Shown: positions 9,417 to 16,235, counted from the first letter of the stretch. The stretch is DNA of 17,009 nucleotides from Bacteroidaceae bacterium (GCA_017961965.1 JAGCWG010000346.1:1-17009); one strand, 5' to 3'. The notes: generated by a model not told the origin, from the letters alone. Translations and numbers: made by a program.

Positions 9417-9449
9417 TTTTGCTCTTAAGTTCTTTTTGCCCTTAAGCTC
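9417..9449 (-). repeat. Tandem pair of 16-base CTTAAG repeats in the CotH leader
   Basis: On the minus strand GAGCTTAAGGGCAAAA (9449-9434) is followed by GAACTTAAGAGCAAAA (9432-9417), 14 of 16 identical with a 17-base period. Each has the palindromic core CTTAAG. They lie 38-70 bases before the CotH-protein start, in the untranslated leader. They could be RNA-level or DNA-level regulatory sites. Confidence 0.5.
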
Positions 9450-9605
9450 TAAAACGTTTGTAATTCAATGATTCCAGAGGTGTTAAGCCCCTGTTGTTAG
9501 TGAATTGTATGTTTTTGTTTTATTTGAGTTTACTTTTTGTTTGTTACTTTTGTTGTTGTCGGTTGTTGTAATAGCCATTGTTCTATCATGGCATTTTACT
9601 GCAAG

Positions 9606-9649
9606 AATAATGCGACCGCATGAACGGAACTCATTGCGACCGTATTATT
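9606..9649. repeat. Paired TGCGACCG motif flanked by AATAAT/ATTATT arms
   Basis: TGCGACCG occurs at 9611-9618 and 9635-9642, 24 bases apart in direct orientation. AATAAT (9606-9611) and ATTATT (9644-9649) form an inverted outer pair. The first copy is also a near palindrome (ATGCG-AC-CGCAT). It is G/C-rich within an A/T-rich leader, about 60-95 bases past the predicted transcription start, and could be a binding site for a regulator. Confidence 0.4.
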
Positions 9650-9707
9650 TCTTAATCCATAATGTTGAGCGTATTTTACAACCCCCGTCTTGATAATATT
9701 TCTAATG

Positions 9708-9739
9708 CAAAAATACACATTATATGTTGTAGTAACAAA
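9708..9739 (-). promoter_or_regulatory. Promoter of the CotH-kinase / MATE operon
   Basis: Minus strand: TTTG (9739-9736), a 20-base spacer, then TATTTTTG (9715-9708). This is an exact match to the Bacteroidetes primary-sigma consensus TTTG-N19..21-TAnnTTTG. Transcription should start near 9702 and run into the 4.4-kb CotH-kinase gene. Confidence 0.75.
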
Positions 9740-9858
9740 TTTGGTATGTTAAAAATGCATTTTTCTGTACTTTGCGGCTATTAATTGGATTATTTTTTAT
9801 AATTAAAAGAAAATAAAATGATGTTTGCACATACGTTCGGACATAATTATTTAGGGGT

Positions 9859-10023
9859 GTTTCTTCGGCAACCTTTCGTGAACCCTTCGTAAGCCTTTCG
9901 TGTCGGACTTGTGAAAAGTTGAACGACCTTTCCTTGCTCCTGCCTTGCCTCAAAGTTGCCTCAGCCTTGCTAAATCTTGCTGATTTTGGCAAGGAGCGAT
10001 GAGGAGTCATTGAGGAGGTTACT
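9859..10023 (-). repeat. Array of degenerate 11-base units, probable structured RNA
   Basis: Read on the plus strand, units of 11 bases follow one another: AACCTTTCGTG, AACCCTTCGTA, AGCCTTTCGTG (9870-9902, with a worn copy at 9859-9869). After 23 bases come ACCTTTCCTTG, CTCCTGCCTTG, CCTCAAAGTTG, CCTCAGCCTTG and a 10-base unit (9926-9979). An intermediate unit (9980-9990) leads to AAGGAGCGATG, AGGAGTCATTG and AGGAGGTTACT (9991-10023). The last group is complementary in character to the middle group, so the transcript can fold: GCTCCTTGCC near its 5' end can pair, with a 3-4 base bulge, with GGCAAGG..GGAGC further on. The array starts about 12 bases after a predicted transcription start. It is not known to me as a named family. 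Confidence 0.65.
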
Positions 10024-10041
10024 ATGCCTCTGAATCTGGTA

Positions 10042-10072
10042 CAAATATACAACTTTTGTGGCTAATGACAAA
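10042..10072 (-). promoter_or_regulatory. Promoter reading into the 11-base repeat array
   Basis: Minus strand: TTTG (10072-10069), 19 bases, TATATTTG (10049-10042), an exact match to the Bacteroidetes consensus. The start would fall near 10036. It lies 46 bases after the stop of the beta-barrel gene, and the first transcribed bases lead directly into the repeat array, with no protein gene for more than 600 bases. Confidence 0.7.
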
Positions 10073-10117
10073 ATTTTTCAAAAAGTAAAACTTCGATTCG
10101 CTTCGATAACTTTGGCT

Positions 10118-11239
10118 CTATTTCTTTTTCAAGAAGTTGAAACCGCAAACAAATTTGAGAGTACCGTATGTGTTTGTAAGTCCGAATGTCTTCTGACGGT
10201 AGGAATAGGTGTGGAGGTCAAGTATCAATCCTGTGAAATATTTTGAGTTGTTCCAGATGATACTTGAACGGATATTGACGTCTGTTGACATATTCTCTAA
10301 AAGGCTATGGTCATCATCTGCCTCTGTGATTTCCGAACGTCTGTAACCTAAAGCTGGCTGTATGTTGAATGCAAAAAGCGTGTTCTTGCCAAGTACACAG
10401 TTGTAGGCATAACCGATGCTGAGAGAATAGTCCTTGTAATCTACCTCGTTGAACATCATCGTTGGGTCTATGTCCTTTAGGTGGTCAGGCAACTCGTTCT
10501 TGTCGAATGAAACGGATTGGTGATTATAAGCAAAACCGAGGTTGAACGTGCCACAGCTCTTCCTTTGTACGGCATTTTCCCCGTAGGCAGCAGGCCATGA
10601 GAAGTGCTTGTTGTTGAAGATATAGAACGCCTGAAATCCGTTGCATCGTGAGTCAAGACCGAGGAACTTGTTTGGTTTGTTGGTAAGGTCATAGTCCGTT
10701 ACGTGCGTAATCTTTGCGCCTTTGCCAGAGTTGAATGAATATATTTCGGCAAATATCTTGGCTGTGTGTATGGATAGTGACTGTCGTCGTGACGTTCCAT
10801 TCTTTGCTCCATTAGGATTGTTGATGTCGTTTAGATTCCATGACACGCCATATCCGAAGATGCTGTAATAGACGTATCCTCCGGCTACAAGGGATGGGTC
10901 GGATTCTATGACCATGTTGTTGCCAGTTTCAAGTGATTGCATGTGGTAGAAATCATGCCAATAGCTCAGTTCTCCCTGTACGGTGAACTGGTATTTCTGA
11001 GGTGTAACATAGTTGGTGTCGCAACCCATGAAGAAGCTTGTGAATCCATCAAGGGCACGACTGAAGAACCCTGGCTTCTTGACCGTCTCGTTTACTTGTA
11101 TGATGGAGTCAGAGGCAAGAGCTGGTGTCTCGCATATCTGAATACTGTCTTGGGCGTATGCCATGACTGACTGTATGAGTATGATTGCGAGGGTGAGCGT
11201 TTTTTTTCTGTAATTAATCTTATCGAGTATGTATGTCAC
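10118..11239 (-). CDS. Probable outer-membrane beta-barrel protein, DUF4421-like
   Basis: 373 residues. A signal peptide covers residues 1-29 (KINYRKK, hydrophobic TLAIILIQSVM, cleavage after AYA). The mature part has a conserved-looking entry DTNYVTPQKYQFTVQGELSYWHD (74-96), followed by alternating aromatic/polar strands such as YVYYSIFGYGVSWNL, QAFYIFNNKHF and YSLSIGYAYNCVLG. The C-terminus (LKFVCGFNFLKKK) resembles a closing strand. Together these fit an 8-12-stranded barrel; the resemblance to DUF4421 is from memory and moderate. No function is known. The start is GTG at 11239, because TAA and TAG stops lie in frame 2 and 8 codons upstream and the next ATG falls inside the signal peptide. 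The gene follows the oxidoreductase gene by 88 bases without a clear promoter, so the two may be co-transcribed. Confidence 0.7.
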   Translation of the reverse strand: MTYILDKINYRKKTLTLAIILIQSVMAYAQDSIQICETPALASDSIIQVNETVKKPGFFSRALDGFTSFFMGCDTNYVTPQKYQFTVQGELSYWHDFYHMQSLETGNNMVIESDPSLVAGGYVYYSIFGYGVSWNLNDINNPNGAKNGTSRRQSLSIHTAKIFAEIYSFNSGKGAKITHVTDYDLTNKPNKFLGLDSRCNGFQAFYIFNNKHFSWPAAYGENAVQRKSCGTFNLGFAYNHQSVSFDKNELPDHLKDIDPTMMFNEVDYKDYSLSIGYAYNCVLGKNTLFAFNIQPALGYRRSEITEADDDHSLLENMSTDVNIRSSIIWNNSKYFTGLILDLHTYSYRQKTFGLTNTYGTLKFVCGFNFLKKK

Positions 11240-11327
11240 TTTTTAGAATCTGTTTTTTATCTAATCTATGTTATTCATGGGAGTAAACTCACGTTACCCC
11301 CCAATCTTTATTGAGAATGATGCTTTT

Positions 11328-12320
11328 TTAGAATTTGCCGAGTATCTTGTCCATCACCCAGTTAGGTGGTGTGGCGCTTACTGAGTCACAATCACATTCG
11401 GCAATACCTCTGAGGTGGTCAACAATCTTCTGGATGAGCGGGAGCTGGACGTGTTCGGGATTCTCAATCCTTATTTCCTCGTTACCGCTTTCCGAATATA
11501 CTCGTATCGGGTCGTAGTTGTACACGGAGAATACTATTGTACCCTTGTCTCCGAGTATCTCTATCTTATCGCTCTTTGACGACTGGTGAGCCACGAAACA
11601 CCATGATGCTGAACCTCCAAGTCCGTTTGCAAAGCGGAAGATGGCATTGAAGGTGTCCTGTACCTTATAGAGGTTACCCATGTTGTTGCAGAATCCCTCT
11701 GCCTCTATTATGTCGCCAAACATATATTGTAGCAAATCAAACTGATGGCTTGCAAGGTCATAGAAGTATCCTCCTCCTCCTGCTACGTCTGGTTGGAGTC
11801 GCCAAGGAAGATTCTTGGAGTTGTTGTCGAACTCACGTGGCGGAGCGACAAGTCGCATCTGTACGGAAAGGATTCTGCCTATACGTCCGCTGAAAGCGAG
11901 GTCTTTTACCTTCTGGAAATATGGAAGATAGCGTCTGTAGTAGGCTACAAAACAAGGTACGTCGAGTAGCTTGGAGATACGGTTTACCTGAAAACACTCC
12001 TCGTAGCTTACTGCAAGAGGCTTCTCCACGTATGCTGGTTTGCCTGCTCTCATTGCCATGATGGCGTATTCTGCATGTGAAGAAGGAGGTGTGGCAATAT
12101 ATACAGCATTTACCTCAGGATCTTCAATCAACGCTTGTGCGTCAGAGTAGTATTTCTCTATTCCGTTACGCTTGGCGTATGACTCTGCCTTATTCAGGTC
12201 ACGGCTCATCACAGCTACGACCTTAGAGTGCTCGACAAGTGGGAATGCAGGACCGCTTTTCTTTTCAGTAACCTCTCCGCAACCGATAAAGCCCCATTGT
12301 ACAGTGCTTAATTTAACCAT
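11328..12320 (-). CDS. Gfo/Idh/MocA family NAD(P)-dependent oxidoreductase
   Basis: 330 residues from the ATG at 12320, the usual family length. The N-terminal Rossmann fold begins WGFIGCGEVTEKK (9-21). The family signature EKP lies at residues 99-101 (GKPAYVEKPLAV) after ATPPSSHAEYA. The C-terminal substrate domain carries GGGGYFYDLASHQFDLLQYMFG (181-202), with Asp188 and His192 in the expected catalytic region. Such enzymes oxidise or reduce sugars, inositols or related polyols in the cytoplasm; the exact substrate cannot be told. A longer frame opens at 12410, but I reject that start: the extra 30 residues are A/T-derived and unlike the family, and a -7 element at 12361-12368 would place the transcription start inside it. 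Confidence 0.93.
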   Translation of the reverse strand: MVKLSTVQWGFIGCGEVTEKKSGPAFPLVEHSKVVAVMSRDLNKAESYAKRNGIEKYYSDAQALIEDPEVNAVYIATPPSSHAEYAIMAMRAGKPAYVEKPLAVSYEECFQVNRISKLLDVPCFVAYYRRYLPYFQKVKDLAFSGRIGRILSVQMRLVAPPREFDNNSKNLPWRLQPDVAGGGGYFYDLASHQFDLLQYMFGDIIEAEGFCNNMGNLYKVQDTFNAIFRFANGLGGSASWCFVAHQSSKSDKIEILGDKGTIVFSVYNYDPIRVYSESGNEEIRIENPEHVQLPLIQKIVDHLRGIAECDCDSVSATPPNWVMDKILGKF

Positions 12321-12356
12321 TTTTAATATAATAATATATAAATGCTTCGTTATTGG

Positions 12357-12388
12357 ATTGCAAAAGTAGTTATTTTTCTCTATCTTTG
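12357..12388 (+). promoter_or_regulatory. Promoter of the membrane protein / rlmD operon
   Basis: ATTG (12357-12360), a 20-base spacer, TATCTTTG (12381-12388). One base differs from the consensus at -33 and the -7 element is exact. The start would lie near 12394, about 24 bases before the ATG at 12418. Confidence 0.6.
12361..12368 (-). promoter_or_regulatory. -7 element of the divergent oxidoreductase promoter
   Basis: The minus strand reads TACTTTTG (12368-12361), an exact TAnnTTTG. The predicted start near 12355 gives a leader of about 35 bases to the ATG at 12320. No good TTTG is visible 19-21 bases upstream. The element lies inside the spacer of the plus-strand promoter, so both cannot easily be occupied at once. 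Confidence 0.45.
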
Positions 12389-12417
12389 CGCCTAAAATAT
12401 AAAAAAACATATAAAAG

Positions 12418-13383
12418 ATGGAAAATATAGAGTCAATAACGGAAGAGAAAGAGGCAAAGTTGCCTTTCTATTCTTATCGTAGCGTATTAAAATGTTATTC
12501 CGCTGGCATCAGTTTTGTGACGGATAATTTTCTGTTTATTCTAAAGACATTCTCGCCTGTATTTGCGTGTGTGGCATTGTTTTTTGCTATATGGATGGAT
12601 TTATTGTATAGCTTCCAGCCGTATTTTATGGTGATGTCTTACTTGTCTCTTTTTTTGTGTGGCATCTTTATGTATGTGATTATGGCGATGACCTTTAGGG
12701 TGTTTGAACAGATTGCATCTGATAAAGGCTTCCTTGGATATAATACGCTGACACTTCTGAAGGCTTCCCGAAAGAAGTTGGTGAAGATGGTTCACATTTA
12801 TTTCATCAATCTGGCATCTACAATTATTTTGCTCCTTCCGACTATTATTACAGGAATTGTACTGTATTTCTACGGAGCAGGGGAGGAACTGACAATGGAA
12901 TCCTTAGGCATAAAGTTCATTATTTTTTTTGGAGTATTATTCGTAAATGTCATGTTTGCTGGATTTGCTGTTGGTGTTCCATTTTACCTTGCGCTTTATT
13001 ACGTTGCGATGGAGAAAGGTAGCTCATTGGCTAATTTGTGGAAAGGCTTGAAGGTTGGCTACAGAATGTGGGCAAAGTGTTTTGGTTTGGAATTACTCCT
13101 TTCCGTTACTTTCTCCTTGCTTGGCTTTGTTCTCGGCTCTGTTCTTTCTGTAATGTATAGTGCAAAGACAGTTGCCCTTATGAGTGCTGCTCAGGGCGAT
13201 ACGGTGGATATGCCAGAGGCAATAAATTGGGTTCTGCCAGTAGTGTCATTTCTCACAATATTCTTTGCTTGTTTCCTTGATATTATGGCTGTTTCTTGTG
13301 GTATCTACCTCTATGCTTCAGCCAAGACAGACGAAAGGAACAAGGAGAATACTATTGTATTTGTTGATGGAGAAAGCAAATAG
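12418..13383 (+). CDS. Polytopic inner-membrane protein of unknown function
   Basis: 321 residues, not recognised as a named family. A charged cytoplasmic N-terminus (ITEEKEAKL) precedes about six hydrophobic segments near residues 38-60, 70-92, 128-150, 165-195, 222-247 and 270-300, and the tail is charged (AKTDERNKENTIVFVDGESK). Loops are basic and amphipathic (KASRKKLVK, 115-123; LWKGLKVGYRMWAK, 207-220), consistent with an all-alpha integral membrane protein. The two W-K-G-like loops after helices suggest a possible internal duplication of a three-helix unit. No catalytic motif is visible. The start is the first ATG after a good promoter. The gene ends 38 bases before the rRNA methyltransferase gene with no terminator or promoter between, so they are probably one transcript; that gives no firm hint of function. 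Confidence 0.85.
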   Translation: MENIESITEEKEAKLPFYSYRSVLKCYSAGISFVTDNFLFILKTFSPVFACVALFFAIWMDLLYSFQPYFMVMSYLSLFLCGIFMYVIMAMTFRVFEQIASDKGFLGYNTLTLLKASRKKLVKMVHIYFINLASTIILLLPTIITGIVLYFYGAGEELTMESLGIKFIIFFGVLFVNVMFAGFAVGVPFYLALYYVAMEKGSSLANLWKGLKVGYRMWAKCFGLELLLSVTFSLLGFVLGSVLSVMYSAKTVALMSAAQGDTVDMPEAINWVLPVVSFLTIFFACFLDIMAVSCGIYLYASAKTDERNKENTIVFVDGESK

Positions 13384-13421
13384 GGAATGTCAAATTTTAG
13401 ATTATAGATTAAACAATATAT

Positions 13422-14837
13422 ATGCGAAAGAAAAAGAATCTTCCTATACTTGAAAATGTGACAATCACAGCCGTTGCTGCTGAGGGTAAGGCACTTGCAC
13501 GAGTAGATGATAAGGTCGTGTTTGTGCCATACGTCGTGCCTGGCGATGTGGTTGACCTTCAAGTAAAGAAAAAGAAGAATAGTTATATGGAGGCTGTTGC
13601 CGTAAATATCCATGAGTATAGTCCTCTTCGTGACACTCCTTTCTGTCAGCACTATGGAGTGTGTGGTGGATGTAAGTGGCAGTGTCTCAAGTATGAGGAA
13701 CAGCTCAAGGCTAAGCAACAGCAGGTCTATGACAACCTCAGTCGTATTGGTAAAGTCGAATTGCCAGAGTTCATGCCTATCCTCGGAAGTAAGAAGACAC
13801 GTGAGTACCGCAACAAGCTTGAGTACGGTTTCTCCGACAAGCGTTGGCTCACAGAGGATGAGGTGAAGCAGAATGTCAAGTACGACGTGATGGACGCTGT
13901 CGGTTTCCATATTACTGGCGCTTTTGACAAGATTCTTGACATAGAGAAGTGTCACCTTATGGATGACCTTCAGAATAAGATACGTAACGACATACGTGAC
14001 TATGCCCTTAAGAACGGACTTGTCTTCTATGACCTCCGTGAGAACAAGGGACTTCTCCGTAGTATGATGCTACGTAACTCCAACACTGGTGAGTTCATGC
14101 TCCTTATGCAGTTCCGTATTGAGACTCCAGAGGAGAAGGAACAGGCAATGGCACTCATGCAACATCTTGCTGACACATTCCCTGAGATTACTTCTCTTCT
14201 ATATGTGGATAACCATAAGTGCAACGACACGTTTGGTGACCAGGAGGTGCATTGTTTCAAGGGTACTGATTTCATTTATGAGACAATGGAAGACCTCAAG
14301 TTCAAGGTAGGACCTAAGTCTTTCTACCAGACAAATACCGACCAGGCATACGAACTTTACAGCGTTGCACGCAACTTTGCAGGTCTTACGGGTGAGGAAC
14401 TTGTATATGACCTCTACACAGGTACAGGTACAATCGCTAACTTCGTAGCCAAGAAGGCCAAGAAGGTTATCGGTATAGAATATGTTCCGGAGGCTATTGA
14501 GGATGCTAAGGTCAACTCACAGATTAACGGTATTGACAATACGCTCTTTTACGCTGGCGATATGAAGGATATCCTCAACAAGGATTTCATTGAGGAACAT
14601 GGTCGTCCTGACGTCATCATTACTGACCCTCCACGTGCAGGAATGCATCAGGATGTTATTGATACCATCCTCTTTGCATCTCCAAAGCGCATAGTGTATG
14701 TGAGCTGTAATCCTGCCACACAGGCACGTGACCTCCAGCTTCTTGATGCTGACTATAAGGTCATGGCTGTTCAACCAGTGGATATGTTCCCTCACACTCA
14801 GCATGTGGAGAACGTAGTGCTTCTGGAGAAGAGGTAG
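13422..14837 (+). CDS. rlmD: 23S rRNA (uracil-C5)-methyltransferase, RlmD/TrmA family
   Basis: 471 residues. Residues 1-60 form a TRAM RNA-binding domain (VAAEGKALARVDDKVVFVPYVVPGDVVDLQV). Four cysteines for a [4Fe-4S] cluster are present as C75, C81, C84 and C177 (FCQHYGVCGGCKWQC and EKCHLMD). The SAM-dependent domain has YDLYTGTGTIANFVA (329-343) for SAM binding, DPPRAG (402-407), the nucleophile C429 in SCNPATQARD and the catalytic base E463 in HTQHVENVVLLEK. The enzyme methylates C5 of a uridine in 23S rRNA, U1939 in E. coli numbering. Bacteroidetes carry several RlmD/RlmCD paralogues, so the exact target position is less certain than the reaction. It probably belongs to the transcript that begins at 12394. 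A G/C-rich stem overlaps the stop codon. Confidence 0.93.
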   Translation: MRKKKNLPILENVTITAVAAEGKALARVDDKVVFVPYVVPGDVVDLQVKKKKNSYMEAVAVNIHEYSPLRDTPFCQHYGVCGGCKWQCLKYEEQLKAKQQQVYDNLSRIGKVELPEFMPILGSKKTREYRNKLEYGFSDKRWLTEDEVKQNVKYDVMDAVGFHITGAFDKILDIEKCHLMDDLQNKIRNDIRDYALKNGLVFYDLRENKGLLRSMMLRNSNTGEFMLLMQFRIETPEEKEQAMALMQHLADTFPEITSLLYVDNHKCNDTFGDQEVHCFKGTDFIYETMEDLKFKVGPKSFYQTNTDQAYELYSVARNFAGLTGEELVYDLYTGTGTIANFVAKKAKKVIGIEYVPEAIEDAKVNSQINGIDNTLFYAGDMKDILNKDFIEEHGRPDVIITDPPRAGMHQDVIDTILFASPKRIVYVSCNPATQARDLQLLDADYKVMAVQPVDMFPHTQHVENVVLLEKR

Positions 14838-14858
14838 CCCCCTAACCCCGAAGGGGGC
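14837..14858 (+). repeat. GCCCCCT/AGGGGGC hairpin overlapping the rlmD stop
   Basis: Arms 14837-14843 and 14852-14858 are perfectly complementary (7 bp) around AACCCCGA. The left arm starts on the last base of the TAG. There is no T tract, so it is not a classical terminator. In my memory CCCCCTAACCCC-AAGGGGG boxes are a common dispersed intergenic element of Prevotella and relatives. Confidence 0.6.
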
Positions 14859-15187
14859 AGCCGTCCGGATATAGACGGAATATGCTTTCGGGGAAACTGG
14901 CCAGTATTATTCATACTGGAGTTAATAAGTAAAAGTTAACAGTTAAAAGTTGAGTTGAGAGTTTGGAGTTCTTATTGCTAACAAGGAATACGAGTAATCT
15001 TCAATTTTTAACTTTTAATTTATAATTTTAACTCTTGCATTATGAAGCATGAATAATGCAAGATAATGCCATCTCCCCCCCATGAACCGGATGGCCGCCA
15101 ATGGAGTTCTGAGTTTTAAGTTATGAGTCAGCTAAACTTTTAATTTTTAACTTTTAACTTTTAACTCCGAAGGTCGGGGGGCATTAT
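14838..15187. repeat. Repetitive intergenic spacer with AGTTAAAAGT blocks and serial hairpins
   Basis: These 350 bases carry no protein gene. They hold, in order, the GCCCCCT hairpin, a 5-bp stem CCGTC/GACGG (14861-14878), a perfect 7-bp stem CCAGTAT/ATACTGG (14901-14919), a block of AAAAGTTAACAGTTAAAAGTTGAG (14931-14954), two blocks of the reverse sense (TTTTTAACTTTTAATT.. at 15005-15032 and CTTTTAATTTTTAACTTTTAA.. at 15137-15166), an 11-bp stem between them (15033-15063), and a closing CCGAAGGTCGGGGGGC. Opposed A-rich blocks and G/C-rich ends could pair over the whole length. It looks like one or two decayed copies of a dispersed intergenic repeat. I see no good promoter for the following gene. 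Confidence 0.6.
15033..15063. repeat. 11-bp perfect hairpin TCTTGCATTAT
   Basis: Arms 15033-15043 and 15053-15063 are exact complements around a 9-base loop (GAAGCATGA). A/T tracts lie on both sides, chiefly upstream, so on the minus strand the stem is followed by an A-rich run and on the plus strand by no T run. It is a structural centre of the surrounding repeat. Confidence 0.55.
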
Positions 15188-16114
15188 ATGAGTAATTATT
15201 TCGATAATAAAGCAAGAAACAAATACGTGGATTATCCTGTGAAGGAGGAGATGGAGCTTATGCCATTCCTCCAGAAGTATGTAGGAGGTTCACGTACAAA
15301 GATAAAGGAACTCCTGTCGCAGCGTATGGTGTATGTTGACAAGGTTCAGACAACACAGTTCAATGCACCTCTCAAGCCAGGACAGCTCGTGCAGATTGCC
15401 AACAAGCGTCACAAGCACGACTTCCGCAACAAGTGGGTGAAGATTGTCTATGAAGATGCCTTCATCATCGTTGTGGAAAAGGCTCCGGGAATCCTCAGTA
15501 CCACACAGCCGGGCAGCCGTGCATTGACAGTCAAGGATATCCTCAATGAGTATGTACAGCGTACTAACCGTACATTCTCCGTACACAGCATTCATCGCCT
15601 TGACCGTGAGACATCAGGACTCCTGCTTTTTGCCAAGCGTAGGGATGTTCAGCAGATGTTTACCGACAACTGGAAGGAGCTTGTCACTGACCGTCGTTAT
15701 GTGGCAGTAGTGCAGGGCGATATGGAAAAGGATGCTGGTGATGTATGCTCATGGCTTACTGACAGCAAGATGTTTGTAACATACTCAAGTCCTGTTGACA
15801 ATGGTGGCAAGTATGCCGTCACTCATTACAAGACTATCAAGCGTGCCAATGGTTTCAGCCTTATGGAACTGAAGCTTGACACAGGTCGTAAGAACCAGAT
15901 ACGTGTTCACATGCAAGACCTCAAGCATCCTGTAGTGGGCGACTTCAAGTATGGTAGTACTGATGCAGAGTATGGTGAGGCAGCAGATGCTGCTGGCAGA
16001 ATGTGTCTCCACGCATTCCTCCTTGAGTTTACACATCCGATAACACACGAACACCTTAAGTTTGAGACACCTTACCCTGCCGTGTTCAGGGACTTGGTGT
16101 CAAAGAATGGATAA
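15188..16114 (+). CDS. RluA family 23S rRNA/tRNA pseudouridine synthase
   Basis: 308 residues, usual for the RluA/RluD group. An N-terminal S4 RNA-binding domain (about 25-78: MPFLQKYVGGSRTKIKELLSQRMVYVDKV) precedes the catalytic domain, which starts IVYEDAFIIVVEKAPGILS. The signature HRLDRETSGLLLFAK begins at His136, so the catalytic aspartate is D139. Further family motifs are YVAVVQGDM, and GRKNQIRVHMQDLKHPVVGDFKYG near 240-258. The enzyme isomerises specific uridines of 23S rRNA or tRNA to pseudouridine in the cytoplasm; which uridines cannot be told from sequence. The ATG at 15188 lies directly behind the repetitive spacer and keeps the complete S4 domain. Confidence 0.94.
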   Translation: MSNYFDNKARNKYVDYPVKEEMELMPFLQKYVGGSRTKIKELLSQRMVYVDKVQTTQFNAPLKPGQLVQIANKRHKHDFRNKWVKIVYEDAFIIVVEKAPGILSTTQPGSRALTVKDILNEYVQRTNRTFSVHSIHRLDRETSGLLLFAKRRDVQQMFTDNWKELVTDRRYVAVVQGDMEKDAGDVCSWLTDSKMFVTYSSPVDNGGKYAVTHYKTIKRANGFSLMELKLDTGRKNQIRVHMQDLKHPVVGDFKYGSTDAEYGEAADAAGRMCLHAFLLEFTHPITHEHLKFETPYPAVFRDLVSKNG

Positions 16115-16148
16115 TATAGAGGCTTGACCTTACGAGGTAGAGTGTCCA

Positions 16149-16173
16149 GAGTTAAACGTTTTGCGTTTAACTC
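16149..16173 (+). repeat. 10-bp perfect hairpin between the pseudouridine synthase and RelA/SpoT genes
   Basis: GAGTTAAACG (16149-16158) and CGTTTAACTC (16164-16173) enclose TTTTG. It starts 35 bases after the preceding stop codon. No T tract follows, so it may stabilise the 3' end or act in the leader of the next gene. The GTTAAA core recalls the blocks at 14931 and 15137. Confidence 0.55.
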
Positions 16174-16235
16174 CCTGACGCTTCTCATAGGAACAGCATT
16201 ACCTCACAATCACAAAAAAACAAGGAAAGTAGCGT

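Larger units (their letters stand above)
9380..9702 (-). promoter_or_regulatory. Long 5' leader of the CotH-kinase gene
   Basis: About 320 bases separate the predicted transcription start (near 9702) from the ATG at 9379, far longer than usual. No credible frame is visible on either strand. The leader holds a double TGCGACCG motif (9611-9618 and 9635-9642), a small stem CAGGGG/CCTCTG around 9476-9494, and the CTTAAG tandem. The last 30 bases are A/T-rich without a Shine-Dalgarno site, as is usual in Bacteroidetes. I recognise no named riboswitch. Confidence 0.45.

Noticed and set aside
9859..9902. CRISPR-like array
   Set aside because: Units of 11 bases without spacers are too short and too variable for CRISPR repeats, and no cas genes are present.
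9720..10052. 110-codon minus-strand frame across the 11-base repeat array
   Set aside because: It begins with TTG inside the -7 element of the promoter, so its start would not be transcribed. The repeats change frame from unit to unit, and the composition (Arg/Ser/Lys-rich, then A/T-derived) does not look like a protein.
11279..11310. Possible terminator GGGAGTAAAC / GTTACCCCCC between the oxidoreductase and beta-barrel genes
   Set aside because: The stem needs a bulge or mismatch, its loop is only about 4 bases and no T tract follows, so support is too weak to list.
12321..12410. 30-residue N-terminal extension of the oxidoreductase
   Set aside because: It would start upstream of the probable transcription start, and the family fold begins right after the ATG at 12320.
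13311..13955. 214-codon minus-strand frame opposite the start of rlmD
   Set aside because: It runs antisense to well-supported rlmD and membrane-protein codons, with no promoter or recognisable motif.
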